Shown here: in pieces, positions 33,324-45,337 of the stretch | How positions within the stretch are numbered: the stretch's first letter is position 1 | Layout of the letters: each line of letters opens with the position of its first letter | From: Pseudoneurospora amorphoporcata | Lineage: Eukaryota; Ascomycota; Sordariomycetes; Sordariales; Sordariaceae | Assembly: GCA_033297205.1 (NCBI GenBank) | Contig: MU859193.1 | Location: forward strand, 34,638 to 98,637 | Direction: 5' to 3' | DNA length: 64,000 bases | Position numbers and translations under genes: made by a program | The notes under the pieces: generated by a model | What the model was told of the DNA's origin: nothing | The model's input: only the letters and a program-made list of their open reading frames with translations | Databases searched by the model: none

Positions 33324-36096
33324 CGCTAAGGGTCGAAAGGGGAAGCCAAGTCGGCCACTCCCCTACCCTGGAAAATATGGAGGTGCTCCTCTGTACTTGC
33401 TGCTGCAACCATTAGCCTGGGACTATACTACCGTGTGTCAAATTTGGCTTCCACTTCTCGTCGGCGCCAAGGTAGCCGGCCGGCCGTACACTGGGAGGAC
33501 GGCAAGAGTGGGCGAGCACACTCCTTGGCTGCCTTGGGGACCAGCTGTGGTAAAACCAGGGGGGCCAGATAGAAACAACAGGGGGACAGCAAGGGGAGGC
33601 AGACTGCATGGCGTGGTGGGATTGGGCAACAACGGGAGATGCAAGCCAGATTGGGGGTTACGGTTACGCAGCAACAGAATGGTACCTTTTCTTTTCCAGT
33701 CAGCCCTGGTCGTTATTCGCACTGCCTGATGAGGTTGCTTCAGTTGGAGTTCCCCAGAACGTAAGAGATCAGGTCTCCGGCTTGGGTTCGAGCAGGCAGG
33801 GCTTCCCCTTCCACTATTGTGTGTTTTAATGATTTCCCTTTCGATGGGGAGTCCCCAGGTGCTGTTCCGTGCTCTTGTTGGTTGTCCGTCCCGGTGGAGG
33901 GCTTTCTAGGCTCCAGACAATCGGAGCGTTTTTTGCTTTTGGGGAAGCGATTGAATTTTCGTAGTGTAGCGTATGTTTAGCACTTTTTTTTTTTTTTTCG
34001 ATCGTCGTGTCGGCCAATGGAATGGCTCACGGGTTCGAATGATGTTTGGATTAGGTACGGATTGGCGTTGTGCCCCTGTTTCTGCCGGTACTAGCTCTTG
34101 TCTTCGGGTTTGTGGACGCCGCCGTGTAATTGCGCGTCACTAGCAGGCTTGGGTTCTATCGACGATGGGGGCGGACAGCAAGGGGATGGGATCCTGATCT
34201 CGAGACGGGATTCGTGCAAGGTGTGTCAAACGTGTGCGGTCTGCTGGATGCTGAATGGTGTGCAGGGTGAGGCTGTTACACTGAACTGGGAGGCGGTTGT
34301 TGACGCTTTGAGTGACACATAACGGCGGGCTTTGAGTGGTCAATGGTGGTTTGATTAGCTGGAAAGAGTAGCGTGTTGTGTGCCGAAGCTGTCGCGTTAC
34401 ATGTGAGATGTCTGGTGGGTGGATGGATTGGGATAGCGGAGAAAAGGATAAGACAAATGCGGGCGAAGTGAGAGACGGAATCGAATGTCCTCGGACTGCG
34501 AATTTGGGGAGAGCGGCGTCCCCGGTCTGCGGTGTGTCGTCTTTTGGTGACGCTTCCTGAACAGCTGGAGACTGCCCGAGAGCGAAGACCTCCGAGGAGA
34601 AGTGCTCCGACCCCCGGGGGTTGACTGGTGTTGACGGACTGATACCTAGAATAGTGGATGGAAGACCCAAAAGTCAAGAAATCAGAACAACCATGACCAC
34701 TCCATACAAACGCCCTATTCTGTCCAACATGCTATGGTGTAGGTAGTCATTCTTTTTGCGCTTTCCTTGATCTCTTCCCTGTCCCAACCTGTGTGCCTGT
34801 CTCGTCTTGTCGCATTTTAGGTATCGCCCGGCAGCCAGTCGCTGTCCAAAATGGAAGTCACTGGCTCGACTGGCAATCGGACATCGAATTGGTGGAGTGG
34901 AGTGGAGTGGGGAGCCCAGATGAAAGACCGGAGATCCACACTGGTCCCCGCCAAGCGAGCCCAAACACGTGTTGAAGGACAGACAACATCAAGTGCCGCC
35001 GTAGGTGTAGGGAACCGCAGGCGCAGTTCCTGTTCGAGAGTATTTGCAGATTCTGATTGGTTGCAATTCAAGTACAGCACTCATTGAGTCTGTGGAGTTG
35101 TCCTGGCCGGGACGGGACCTGGGGGCGCTGGGGGAAATTCAACGTTCGCACGAGACGGGATATCCTGATGGAACCGGGGTACATCGAAAACCTCAACTAA
35201 CAATTTAGTGTGTGCCTGAGACACGTTTGCTGATAAGGACTTTCAAAGATGCACTTAGACACTAATAGCATGCAAAAAGGGGATCACAATCAACCGTTGG
35301 TGGAGACCCCTTCTCCCAATTCTTTTTCCATAATGCCCACGTGCGTGAGCTTCCCCCAAATCCCAAAGGTTCGCTCGCTCGCTCTTGAGATGACTTGCAC
35401 TTGACACTCGGCTTTTGGCCCTCATTCAGCCTTTCTTGAACCTGGACATAAAGAGCTTGTTTCCTTTCAGTTCAAAATCGACGTCCCTCTGTTCAATTAG
35501 ACTAGGATGTTAATGCGACCGCCAAGTCAAGCATAGCTCCTATGATATCAGACGCCGTCGTCCCCCCTTGCCAATGTCGCTACATACATATAGGTAACGC
35601 CGGTTTGATAATGGGCGTCACTCAGCCGTCTTTCCTTCTTCGCAGCTTTACTACGTCCAAAACGCGTAGTGTTTCATGCTTACTTGATTCTGGTCGGCTG
35701 TTGCGGTAGCATTGATGACCGTGTGGTTTTATTGTTGGTGGCAACCGCGCTCTTCCCATTGACATGGATAACCACAGAAGAAAGGAGCGGAATATAGTCC
35801 CAAAATTATTGTTTGTTTGTGATTCCAATGTTCCCATGACCCCATACCGAAACCCATTTTTTTTCCCGCGGTATAAGGTATATCCAAGTCCTTTCATAGA
35901 GGACAAAAAGCACGCTCGCTTGCTTTGACGGTGTTTCCCGGCCCTGCCTGATAGTATCTGGTATCTGACTTCAACGAGTGTCCAAAAACTGTGTTCAAAA
36001 AGCCGCCCATCCATGCTGTATTGCCCCTCTATATCCTCATCCCATCCATCATCAACTCTCCGACTGTACTGTGTAGCCTTGCGTCATATCTGTTGT
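33324..36096. other. long intergenic region, 2.8 kb
   Basis: This holds the promoter and probable long 5' UTR of the MIT gene at the left. The rest has no frame with recognisable content. A T15 tract lies near 33985-33999. A minus-strand frame at 35622-36014 is treated as spurious. Confidence 0.4.
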
Positions 36097-38701
36097 TTAT
36101 GTAGCCGCTGACCGTGATGGCCGGACTGATCGTGCGTAACTTGTGGGTATCGGTGGTTTCTGTCCGTAGACAAAGTATCTGGAGATGATGATGTCAGTGT
36201 CGGCTGCTTGGCCTAGAATCCTCGGTCTGTTGGTGAAGTGAAATGGTTCAAGAACAAGGAAAAGAGAACTTACGTCAAGAAGTAAAAATGTACCCCCAGA
36301 TTTCGAATATCCTTCCTCACATCCACCAAAAATACCTCCACCTCTTCTGGCGACATCCCCAGCCCCTTTGTGAAAATAGTCATGCTTACAGCATGCACGC
36401 CCTCAAGGAAGTTTGTCATCTGCCACACACCCATGACCTTCTGGTCCTTCCCCTTGGGCCACGGATTCCCCGGTATCACCAATTTCTCTTCAACTACGTT
36501 GATAAACCCGGTTTCTTCCATCCACTGCTTGTACCTTCTCGGTGCTAGCATGTCTCGCCCCAGCCGTTGACCACCCTCAACGTACATCCGCGTCCAGCGC
36601 TCGAGGGCGGTGCCAGCTATACTGCCGTCCACCGATTGTATGTGGGGGTAGTAATCCTGCCACTCCATCCAGCCGCCGGGGTTCAGTTGCTCAAAGGCTG
36701 ACATCATAATTTCTTTGTGGGATTTGAAGGCGTGGAACATTAACCGGAGGTGGACGTAGTCAAATTGTTGCGAGAAAATCCACTCGTCCTCGGCGTCGTC
36801 TACTTCGAAATGGCAATTGGGAGGTACACTGATTGATGATGGGAGGTTAGCCTGTTTACGGCGATCCGAGGCTCAAGACTATGCTCATGTTTGGAGAAAT
36901 GGTAAGTGGGTGGCTACTTACTACTCTGGCTGTATCGGACTTAGATCAGTCCCTACTACATGAGCAGCTGGATACTGTATGGCTAAAGACACCAGCTGTT
37001 AGTCAACCATCGCAAAATGTTTGTAGCCGCCTTGTTTTCTGCTCACCAAACTCGATTGCCCATATACCCGTCCCTATTGATGGTTAGTGGAATCCCGTCT
37101 AAGCTGGGCCCGAACAACCTTACCTGTGCCAATATCGAGGACTGACTGCGGGCTTGTGATTGGCGCTAACCCAAACTTTCCTTTAAGAAGGCGCATAAAC
37201 ACGGCATGTTGTAGATCTGACAACAGGGTATGTAAGCGTCCTGAAACCATGTATTCAACCTCGGTGATATCAATGATATCCCCCGTGGAAACTTACCTAA
37301 TCGGTCCTGCTCAATCTTTTTCACGCAAAATCCCACGGTCAGCTCCGCAAACGTACCCCTCAGGAGAAAAGGCCAGAGGTAACACTAACTTTGTCATTGG
37401 GCATCCAGTACTCTGCCGGTCCAAGGTCAGCTCCCGTCCACGTGAAAGGTTGCACCCGAGACACTTACTGCCCTGCTTGTACCTGTGGAACGTCCTCCCA
37501 TGTTCTTGGACGTAGTCGTAAATGCTGGATCGTAACGAGGATGTCGACAGTCTGTAAGAGCGGGGCGCACAAAGAAGGCAAAACTGTCAGATAGCCGTTC
37601 GCGTCCCGCCAGCAGTGAAACCTTTGGGGGAGGGGAAGGATATGTGGGAGAGCGCTGCAAGGAAAAGTCTCTTTTCACTTACGCCCCTGTTATATCGCCC
37701 ATGGCCGAGTCCGTGTCGGAGTCCACCTGATTCTCGGGAGTATATGTTCAGCACTCGTTCCTGTTCTGTCCTGCGTCCGTTGAGCCGCTTCCCATCTAGG
37801 TCTGCTACCAGCACTTGCTAACTCCTTCGTCGCCATGGTTTTTTTTTTGTGGGGGATCCAGGAAAATTACCCTTTCTTCACTTACACTCAGCCCAGCTGA
37901 AAACTGGTCGCTGTTGTTGATGTGGTCGCCCGCCAACATGGCCTCCCTCTCCGGATCATTGTTCGCGACATGGCGGGCGTAAGCTGGATCATTTGACGTT
38001 ACCTCCTTGACTTCTGTGGATGCCGGCAAATATGACGAAGTAGACGCCGCTGATTCGGAAACCGGCTTGGACGCGTACGACGATGACGGATGTGTTGATG
38101 AGGACGAGGCTGACGCGACTGATGTCGACGGTTGTGGTTGCTGTTTTGAGATGGCGGCTTCAATGGCTTCGTCGTCGCGGAAGGGTTCATAGTATTGATG
38201 GGTATGTCGGAAGTAGACGTCGCCGGGAACACTTGGCGCAGTTTGTGAGCGTGCCGGTTGCGGTAGTAATCGTGGTGGCAAGGGCAATGGAGAGGCTGGT
38301 GTTGGTAGTCGCGTCGATGTTCGCGTTGGTGATGCGCTTGCTACTGTTGGTAGTTGCGTCGGGTATGTCTGTGCTCGCTCCGGTACTGGGGCGTGGACCG
38401 GTGCCGGTTTGGGGGCCAAAGCTGGCAAGTTTGGCAATGACGACGAAGACGACGACGGGAAGGAAAGCGGAGACGGCGATTGTAATGGCGATTGTAAAGT
38501 ACTCGATCGTGAATGCTGTGATAGGGCTGGTTGTGGTGGTGGCGGCGATTGATACGAAGGATATGACTGGCAATACTGCTCCTGGGTTGGATGGTTGAGC
38601 ACTGGACTCGGTGGTTCTTGGTTGTGGTGATCGTCTTGATATGGTCGCTTCCCCTTTCCCTTCCCTTTCCCCTTCCCCTCTTCCCCCGGAGCTTCAGCCA
38701 T
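36097..38701 (-). CDS. LaeA-like SAM-dependent methyltransferase, ten exons
   Basis: The exons are 38701-37886, 37726-37683, 37551-37469, 37412-37390, 37315-37297, 37216-37124, 37073-37047, 36982-36922, 36828-36274 and 36178-36097. All joins keep frame, giving 600 residues. Exon 1 is a disordered Pro/Ser-rich region with a KGKGKGKGK run. The methyltransferase part shows VDSDTDSAMGDITG, IYDYVQEHGRTFHRYKQGK, motif I DIGTGTGIWAIEFA, VVGTDLSPIQPEYVPPNC, VDDAEDEWIFSQQFDYVHLR and GGWMEWQDYYP. The tail is YFVYGQKP. This order is typical of the LaeA/TAM-type family, which includes regulators of secondary metabolism. The start is the ATG at 38701; the GTG at 38707 was set aside. No biosynthetic cluster adjoins it. 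Confidence 0.92.
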
Positions 38702-41663
38702 TTTCACTTGTCCCAGCAGTCGCTGTTTTTCTTCCCCCCCCCTCCCTTCTCGTTTGACGACGAACGACTGTCAACTTGGACTACGGAGTGTCGTGTCGCA
38801 CCGTAACGCCCGTGTCTTTTCGGCGACGCCTCCTGTATGCCGTCGAGACGCGGGACTCGGTGATGACAACTGGGAAGGCGTTCGTGAATGGCGCAATTGC
38901 TGAACCTCGATAGGCTGTGTGGATTCCTTGGGTCTCGGGCGATCTTTCTGTTTGCGGAGGTGTCCCATAGGCGTCGGCGTCGGCGTCGCGCGACCTACTC
39001 CCTGGCGAGGTAGGCAAGGTATGTTGTTCGGAAGCACAAACGACAAACTGCAAACTGTCGCCTGTCCCTGTTGCTGACTGGATGCTGACTCCAGGATCAA
39101 GGTGCTGACAGTCGATTCAACGGTCGGACATGGGAACTGGGAGACAAAAACGGGTTACGGGATGACACGGATGGGAAGCTTCTGCTCTGCCGGTCGAATT
39201 GGTGTTTGTCTGATGGATTGCTACTGGAGAAGTTCCCCGCCGCTCCAACACGTGGCGCTGGATCCAATGTTGGCCCGTTTGTGCCCCGTTACCATTCTGT
39301 GTGCGGTGCTCCGTGACCCGTCGCGCCCGGTGAGTGCTGCGGACTGCGGGTGAGATTCGATCGGGTAGGGCGGCCGCTGTTGGATGTCTCGTTCTGGAGT
39401 CGCCCGCTGGACGGGAGTCTGGGCTTTCCACTTTCAGGGCAGAGCAGGCAGGTCGTACAAGGGGGACATGATGGGCGATTATGGGGCCAAGCGACGGGCA
39501 CCAAGCATGCTCCGAGCGGTAAAGCTTCCAGTTGGTCGACGCTGGTTCACGGTCCCCGTTGTTCCCCGGCTCGAGCCGGTTAATCCCCGGCGCGTCAGCT
39601 GCTGTGGTAGGGGTGCCCTAGCATCGTTAGCACCGGAACAGCGCACCCGTACACGTAACGGCCGGTGGGAAAGGTTAGGTAAGGTACCTTTTTCATTCCA
39701 GAATGCCCCTTCAGCGAGATTGATCTTGTCACTCCGAGGCTCTTTTGTCGACAGCTCGTGGGCATGAATCTCTTCCGGAAGCCAAGCCGGTGGCCGCTAG
39801 TTGTAGCAGATTTTCGGGCTGTCGTGGAAGGTGGTGATGACAGGACAGTCGGCTGGCGGCCAAGGCTTGAACACAAAGAATACCTGCCAGGTGACAGCAG
39901 GTGGACCCTGTCCAGTGCAATCGTTGCTTCTGCCGTGCGCATTATTTGATCTGCAACATCGCACTTCTTCATCTTCCCGTCCTCAGTTTGGAGAATTGAC
40001 CATCTCCAGAAATCAGGTACCCAATGCACCATCACGACTAGTATCGTCCATCGTCGACTCCGAATACATCTATTCACGGTTTTCAAATACTAGACCAGGC
40101 GACACTTGAAGGTGTTTATGCCCGCTTTCTGTCGGTCTGTCATGCTTGCAGATAGCACAGTGAAATTATGCCGTGTCGCAACATCGAGGCAAACCCAGAG
40201 CACAGCGGTCGATCTTCTCATAACCGTCACCACCACAACCCAAGGAGGCATGAAGAAAACAATGTCAAGAGGTCATCGCGGGGAATCAAAAATGAAACGA
40301 CATCGTACTTGAGAGGATGGGATAGTAGGACCGGCAGTCACCTCTCCGACCATGGACGACTTGGAAGCGAGCAGTGTCCGTAATGTCGCACCCAAAACCA
40401 CCCAAGACCTGAAAGGGGAAAGCAGTAGGTAGAAGACCAACTGCCCTGTGTCATGCGACTATCTCTCTCACACCCTCGGTCTGCCATTCCAATGCTCCTC
40501 CACCTTCCTCGCATTTCTGGCGCTCCGCTCGGCCATCGCCGCTCACCTATCTCGAAGCTTGTAAGTGTTGGAACGGTCTATCATTCACGTGCCCGGCTGT
40601 CAAACCATTGCCAAGCCATACATACACCCCTCAAGCCCTACGCCAGAATATTTTGAAGAACCCCTTTTCGTGTTCTGTTTCGTGCCCAAAAGCGAGAAGA
40701 AGTCCCGCTTGTTTTCAAAATCCGGTAAGGTTATATGCTTTTTGTATCCCGTCTCGGTCGCGCTTTCGTTGTCTTGAGGAACTTAGTTCGATCAGTTCCG
40801 GTGCTTCGGACCCCACGCCGGCCCGGGCCTTGGACTCCCGGCGCAGCTCCACAAGCCGTGCGGCTGATCGGTTTGTTCCGTACCCGCCCCGGGGACAAGC
40901 CCCTACCTTGATGTTATCCGGACAACATCTCTCCGTTGAATTTCTGTTTCGCTGGGATTAATCGGTATTGCCTTGTGTTATTCTTGCAAGACTCGCAAGC
41001 AACGCCCCAGCGAATCCGATTGAGCAGAATAAAGACAAGATGATTCCAAGGTTCGGCCTGAGCTACTCAAGAGCTTGTCATCGCTTGTCCTTTCTACTCC
41101 ATCCTTTTTTCTTCGGTTCGTTCTTTTCCCTTTTGACAGAAACCTCCTTTTGCGGGAGTGAAGGCGAGGCCTCAAAAGGACCAGGTTGTTTTCGGACACG
41201 TGATGCTGTATATTTGACGGCTAAACTCAATCTTCTGAAAATACACGTGGAATACGGGTAGTCGGCGACTTCAAGTGATGTCGCCAGCCCATTTTGTGGG
41301 AGATCCCAATACCTCTTCTGGATGACGGAGAGGAGAAACCGCATTTTCGGGCATCACTTTAAGTGTTAATGCATCTGGGGAAGCTAGTTGAGCCTCCGTC
41401 CGGTAGATGAGATTTCCTTGACATCGATCGCTCTCGAATGCCCGAGGATTGGTGTCAGAAAACGTCGCAGTCGTCTATAGCGCTCCCTCCATTGGCGCGC
41501 ATGGGATAACGTGACGGAATGTCACGGGGCGACGACTTCCTGAGTAGGGCAACTGACGGAGATCAAGCAGATGGAGATTGTCAGCCATATGGCAAAAATG
41601 AGGTGGCATTCGATTTCAAGGTGCACACCCTTTAACCGAACCGTTAGTGCCCCTGGAAGCCTC

Positions 41664-41669
41664 GGCTAA
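41664..41669 (+). promoter_or_regulatory. GGCTAA(A) motif, XlnR/Xyr1-type
   Basis: GGCTAAA lies 468 bp upstream of the xylanase ATG and matches the known XlnR/Xyr1 core GGCTAA/GGCTAAA. A six-base motif alone is weak evidence; position in front of a GH10 gene raises it. Confidence 0.4.
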
Positions 41670-41741
41670 AAGGCGAAAAACGAGAGGTCACCTTTAATCC
41701 TGGGGGAGGTATAGTTGACCGATTGGAGGCGGTTATGTTTT

Positions 41742-41753
41742 GCGGGGCCCCGC
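41742..41753. promoter_or_regulatory. palindromic CreA/CRE-1-type site
   Basis: GCGGGGCCCCGC is a perfect 12-bp palindrome holding the SYGGRG carbon-repressor core on both strands, 384 bp upstream of the xylanase ATG. Paired CreA sites are characteristic of repressible xylanase promoters. This is motif evidence only. Confidence 0.5.
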
Positions 41754-41964
41754 TGTGGCATAGACTTCAAACGTATCACTTAACACGATCGAGCGTGTAG
41801 TGTGGTTGGAGGGCATCTCGGGCCTCGGCGATCAGGTACGCGGGAGAGACGGAAAAGACGGCGACAGAAGAACAGATGCGACATGGTCAGGGAGCTTCTA
41901 TCAGCCGGCCCAATCAGATCGAAGTCATCGCCAAGCTGGAAGTTATGGGATTTTTCCATGGTGC

Positions 41965-41970
41965 GGCTAA
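41965..41970 (+). promoter_or_regulatory. GGCTAA motif, XlnR/Xyr1-type
   Basis: This is a second GGCTAA, 167 bp upstream of the xylanase ATG and between the CreA palindrome and the TATA-like box. Confidence 0.45.
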
Positions 41971-42021
41971 CATGCAGCCGTTTGAGATATTGAAGCTCGG
42001 TTGGCGGCGACCAAAGTGCTA

Positions 42022-42029
42022 TATTTAAA
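42022..42029 (+). promoter_or_regulatory. TATA-like box of xylanase gene
   Basis: TATTTAAA lies about 110 bp upstream of the ATG, a usual distance for an inducible fungal secreted-enzyme gene. Confidence 0.5.
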
Positions 42030-42136
42030 GGTGTTGCCTCGCCGGTGCTGAAGTCACAGGAGCTGAACGTTTGACGAAGCACCCTTCCAATCATCAAGCC
42101 TCATTCCCTCGGTTTACAGGTTCAGACCCCATCACC

Positions 42137-43266
42137 ATGAAGGCCACTCTCATGATGCTGTTGGCGCCTCTGGCGGCCATGGCAGCGCCCACCCCCGACA
42201 ACTTAGAGGCTCGTCAGGCCAGCCAAAGCATTGACACTCTGATCAAGGCCAAGGGCAAGCTCTACTTCGGTGCCTGCACCGATCAGGGCCGTCTCACCTC
42301 GGGCAAGAACGCGGCCATTCTGCAGCAGAACTTCGGCCAGGTCACGCCTGAGAACAGCATGAAGTGGGATAGCCTCCAGAGCCAGAAGGGCAAATACAAC
42401 TGGGGCCAGGCCGACTACCTCGTCAACTGGGCTACCACCAACAACAAGACTATCCGTGGCCACACCTTCCTCTGGCACTCACAGCTTGCCGGGTGGGTCG
42501 GCAACATCCGCGACAAGAGCCAGTTGACCACGGTTCTCCAGGACCACATCACCACGGTCATGACCCGTTACAAGGGCAAGATCTATGGCTATGTATGTGA
42601 CCTGCACTCGTACCTGTCAACTTTGAAACACAGTAGCTCACACGACTTTCCCACCAGGACGTCGCCAACGAAATCTTCAACGAAGACGGCTCCCTCCGCA
42701 GCAGCCCCTTCTACAACGTCCTCGGCGAAGACATGGTCTCAATCGCCTTCAAGGCGGCCCGGGCGGCCGATCCGGGCGCCAAGCTGTACATCAATGACTA
42801 CAACCTCGACAGCCCCAACGCCGCCAAGCTGACCAAGGGCATGGTCCAGCACGTCAACAAGTGGGTCGCCGCCGGCGTGCCGATCGATGGCATCGGCACC
42901 CAGGGCCACATCAGCTCCGGAGGCGGCAACAACCTTGCCGCTGCCATCAAGGCGCTTGCTGCTGCTAACGTTAAGGAGGTCGCCGTCACAGAGCTCGATA
43001 TCCAGGGTAACAATGCGGGTGATTATGCTACTATTACCAAGGGGTGCTTGAGTGAGCCGAAGTGTGTTGGTATTACTGTTTGGGGTGTGAGAGATCCGGT
43101 AGGTGCTTGTCCCCTGGACCCTAATGACGGGTTGTGATATGGATGGGAACAGTGATGCTGATGATCAAAACAGGACTCGTGGAGACCCTCTGGCAACCCG
43201 CTCCTTTTCGATTCCAACTACAACCCCAAGGCTGCGTACACCTCCATCGTTCAAGCTCTTCAGTAA
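42137..43266 (+). CDS. GH10 endo-beta-1,4-xylanase, secreted
   Basis: The enzyme cleaves internal beta-1,4 bonds of xylan outside the cell. The exons are 42137-42592, 42658-43098 and 43174-43266 (introns 65 and 75 bp), giving 329 residues. A signal peptide (about 1-19, LLAPLAAMAA) is followed by a short pro-region to EARQ. GH10 marks: KWDSLQSQKGKYNW, GHTFLWHSQLAGWV, acid/base Glu157 in DVANEIFNEDG, YINDYNLD, GIGTQGHIS, nucleophile Glu264 in VAVTELDIQG, and a DSWRPSGNPLLFD end. There is no CBM. The residue before DVANE is Tyr where most family members have Trp. CreA-like and XlnR-like sites precede it. Confidence 0.96.
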
Positions 43267-44045
43267 ACGAGGCGGCTGGAGGACGCTGCGGAGGGTTCCG
43301 ATTATACCATCAATCTTTGTCCGATTTGGAGGAATCTCCGTTTCTTCTGTGTATCATGCGTCTGCTGTGCCAATTGCGTGGTCAGAAAAGCGGACTTTGT
43401 GCAGGGGATGACCGTGATTTGGGCATTCGCCTTGGTGGTAGAATGTTAGTAACTGAGCCGCAACTGGGAAATATAATATTTCCCCACCGTATCACATTGT
43501 GTACTCTCCAAAGGAAAGGACCCCTCAGATCTCGATTGCGTGCAAGTTTGAATGTACGTGGATTGCTACGGTTGGATTGGCCGATCCCAATAATTTCAAC
43601 ATCTGGCAGACATCGACCTATCTGCTTGAATACCAAGCGAGGCAAGCGACCGCCCATAAGTGATTACTGTCATGACTGCCAAGTTTTATTTTGTACAAGT
43701 ATTGGCAAGACGGAGAGCGCACGTACAGTTTTTAACCCGTCGGGCGTGAAACTGACCTTCCGTGTCATTGAACCTCCCTGAAAAAGTGCTCGGGAGACAC
43801 TCGGCAAGAACAATCCAGTAGAACCCGGTGAGACTAGAAAGACAATATCAATCAAAGACGAAGCTTTCACTTGGATTCTCCCGGGTATTTTTTTATGTTA
43901 GTTTGTGCCAAAACCTACTTGTCATGAACAGGAACCAAGAGGCCCTGCGATAAAAATTGGGAGCTGGCTGAAGGTCACAGGGACCAACGTTTTGATGAAC
44001 CTTATAGCCACCGGAGCCTGCCCCCTGTCAATAACAGCAATTACA
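43267..44045. other. intergenic, no gene seen
   Basis: This is the 3' flank of the xylanase gene up to the initiator tRNA. No coding frame was recognised. Confidence 0.4.
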
Positions 44046-44117
44046 AGCTGCATGGCGCAGCGGAAGCGCGCCGGGCTCATAACCCGGAGGTCACTCGATC
44101 GAAACGAGTTGCAGCTA
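44046..44117 (+). tRNA. initiator tRNA-Met(CAT)
   Basis: This is a 72-nt cloverleaf. The acceptor is AGCTGCA/TGCAGCT with an A discriminator, and the anticodon loop CTCATAA has anticodon CAT. The anticodon stem has the three G:C pairs of initiators (CCGGG/CCCGG). The T-loop reads ATCGAAA in place of TTCRANY; A54 and lack of the usual TTC are hallmarks of eukaryotic initiator tRNA and are known in Neurospora. A T-rich Pol III terminator follows at 44130-44135. Confidence 0.95.
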
Positions 44118-44488
44118 CATTCGAATTTGTTTTTTCTACTTTTTTTTCCTCTTTATTCGACTTGCCATGTTTGCTTTGCATCAGTGTATTTTTTTTCGTT
44201 GTTCTTTTCGTCCATAGTGGACATACTGGTTGTGTGATGGTTATTGGAGGGTCGTCATCGATGGGAATCTCAACACAGGAAGCATTCAAACTTGATGGGA
44301 GCGGAATTTAAAGGACTTTTTGCAACGACGATCAGAGCTCAATAGGCATTGAACTGCCACTGTTCATGTTCATGTGCGTGCACATTGGTGTTTCTCCCGG
44401 ACAGTCTCCCTGACAGTTTTCCTCACAGTATCAATACCTTCCAATTTCCCATCTACATCCTCACCTTCCTCCCCGTTTAGATCCAGTC
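44118..44488. other. intergenic, T-rich
   Basis: T-rich sequence with the tRNA terminator at the left, then the 3' flank of the broken AA9 gene. No gene was seen. Confidence 0.4.
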
Positions 44489-45337
44489 CTAGAAGCTAAA
44501 TACCGACGGACTAGGAACGATGTACGACTTGAAATTGTTGTAGATCTGCCACCACTTGTCAGTATTTTCTCTCTCCCCACATCATAATGTGTTGTAGACA
44601 AGAAAAACTCACGTTAGCAATATAGCCAGGATCCGTCGCCTTGAACGCGCCTGGGATCTTCACCAACGGTCCCGGCTCCTTGTTGCCGCTTCCACCTGTA
44701 ACATTGACCTGCGCACAGCTGATGTAAAGCTGCGGCGTGCTGTCCGGATTGTGAATAGCCAGCGACTGGATGCGCAAGAGGTACTCCCCGTTCTTGATGC
44801 CGGTTGGGATCTTGAAGGTGTAGTCCACTGTGTTTTCCCCAATTTGTCATGTCATTAGCACCGCTCCATTCCATCTTCACTACCGCGAAGCAAAAACACC
44901 AAATCAGAGGAAAAAAGGAAAGTAACATACACCTCAAAGGCCAAGTAGCCCCCGACCCCCCAAAAGTCGGTCCCCAATCATATATCTTAAACCAATCCCC
45001 ACTCCCATCATAATCAGCCACCTGGCCGGGTGCTTGGCTCATGTATAAGCTGATCGGTCCCTGGTGGTAGACAGCCTGGTCGGTATAGAAAGTGAAGGAG
45101 TCGCTGGCTTTGACGTTGACGGTGGTGGTGGAAGCGCCCGAAGCGCCGCCGACGTTGTACCGCAGATCCGGCGACGAGAGGGCGGTGACGAGGGAGTTGT
45201 AGTTTGTGTTCTTGCGTAAATGCGTAGGTTTTGGTAGACGGGGAATTTTGGGACTTGACGGCGAGTTGTTGGAAGATGTAATACGCGGAGACGAGGGGGG
45301 CGCTCAGGAGGGCGATCACGGATAGGGTAAGCTTTAT
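44489..45337 (-). pseudogene. AA9 lytic polysaccharide monooxygenase gene, broken (copy 1)
   Basis: AA9 enzymes oxidatively cleave cellulose using a copper held by the N-terminal His. The signal peptide frame KLTLSVIALLSAPLVSA is preceded by ATA at 45335-45337 where the family has ATG, and no in-frame ATG lies upstream. The mature protein starts YYIFQQLAV, so the copper-binding His1 is Tyr (TAT, 45281-45283). Two frame shifts follow: near 45255-45262, and at an imperfect 8-bp repeat (45213-45228). Downstream, NTNYNSLVTALSSPDLRYNV, YHQGPISLYMSQAPGQVADY, GDWFKIYDWGPTFGG, GEYLLRIQSLAIHNP, QLYISCAQVNVTGG and VKIPGAFKATDPGYIAN are well kept. The last exon ends at TAG 44489. The intron near 44828-44942 does not keep frame. 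Confidence 0.85.

Larger units (their letters stand above)
38702..42136. other. long intergenic region, 3.4 kb
   Basis: Many short frames are present, none with a recognisable domain. The right 500 bp is the xylanase promoter with CreA- and XlnR-type motifs, listed separately. Confidence 0.45.

Noticed and set aside
35622..36014. 130-codon minus-strand frame downstream of the methyltransferase
   Set aside because: No recognisable motif, and the composition is unlike its neighbours.
37999..38598. Long frames antisense to exon 1 of the LaeA-like gene
   Set aside because: They are shadows of a Pro/Ser-rich disordered exon with strong third-position bias.
36097..38701. A secondary-metabolite gene cluster around the LaeA-like methyltransferase
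   Set aside because: No PKS, NRPS, terpene synthase, P450 or transporter gene is visible nearby; the flanks are intergenic DNA, an MIT protein and a xylanase.
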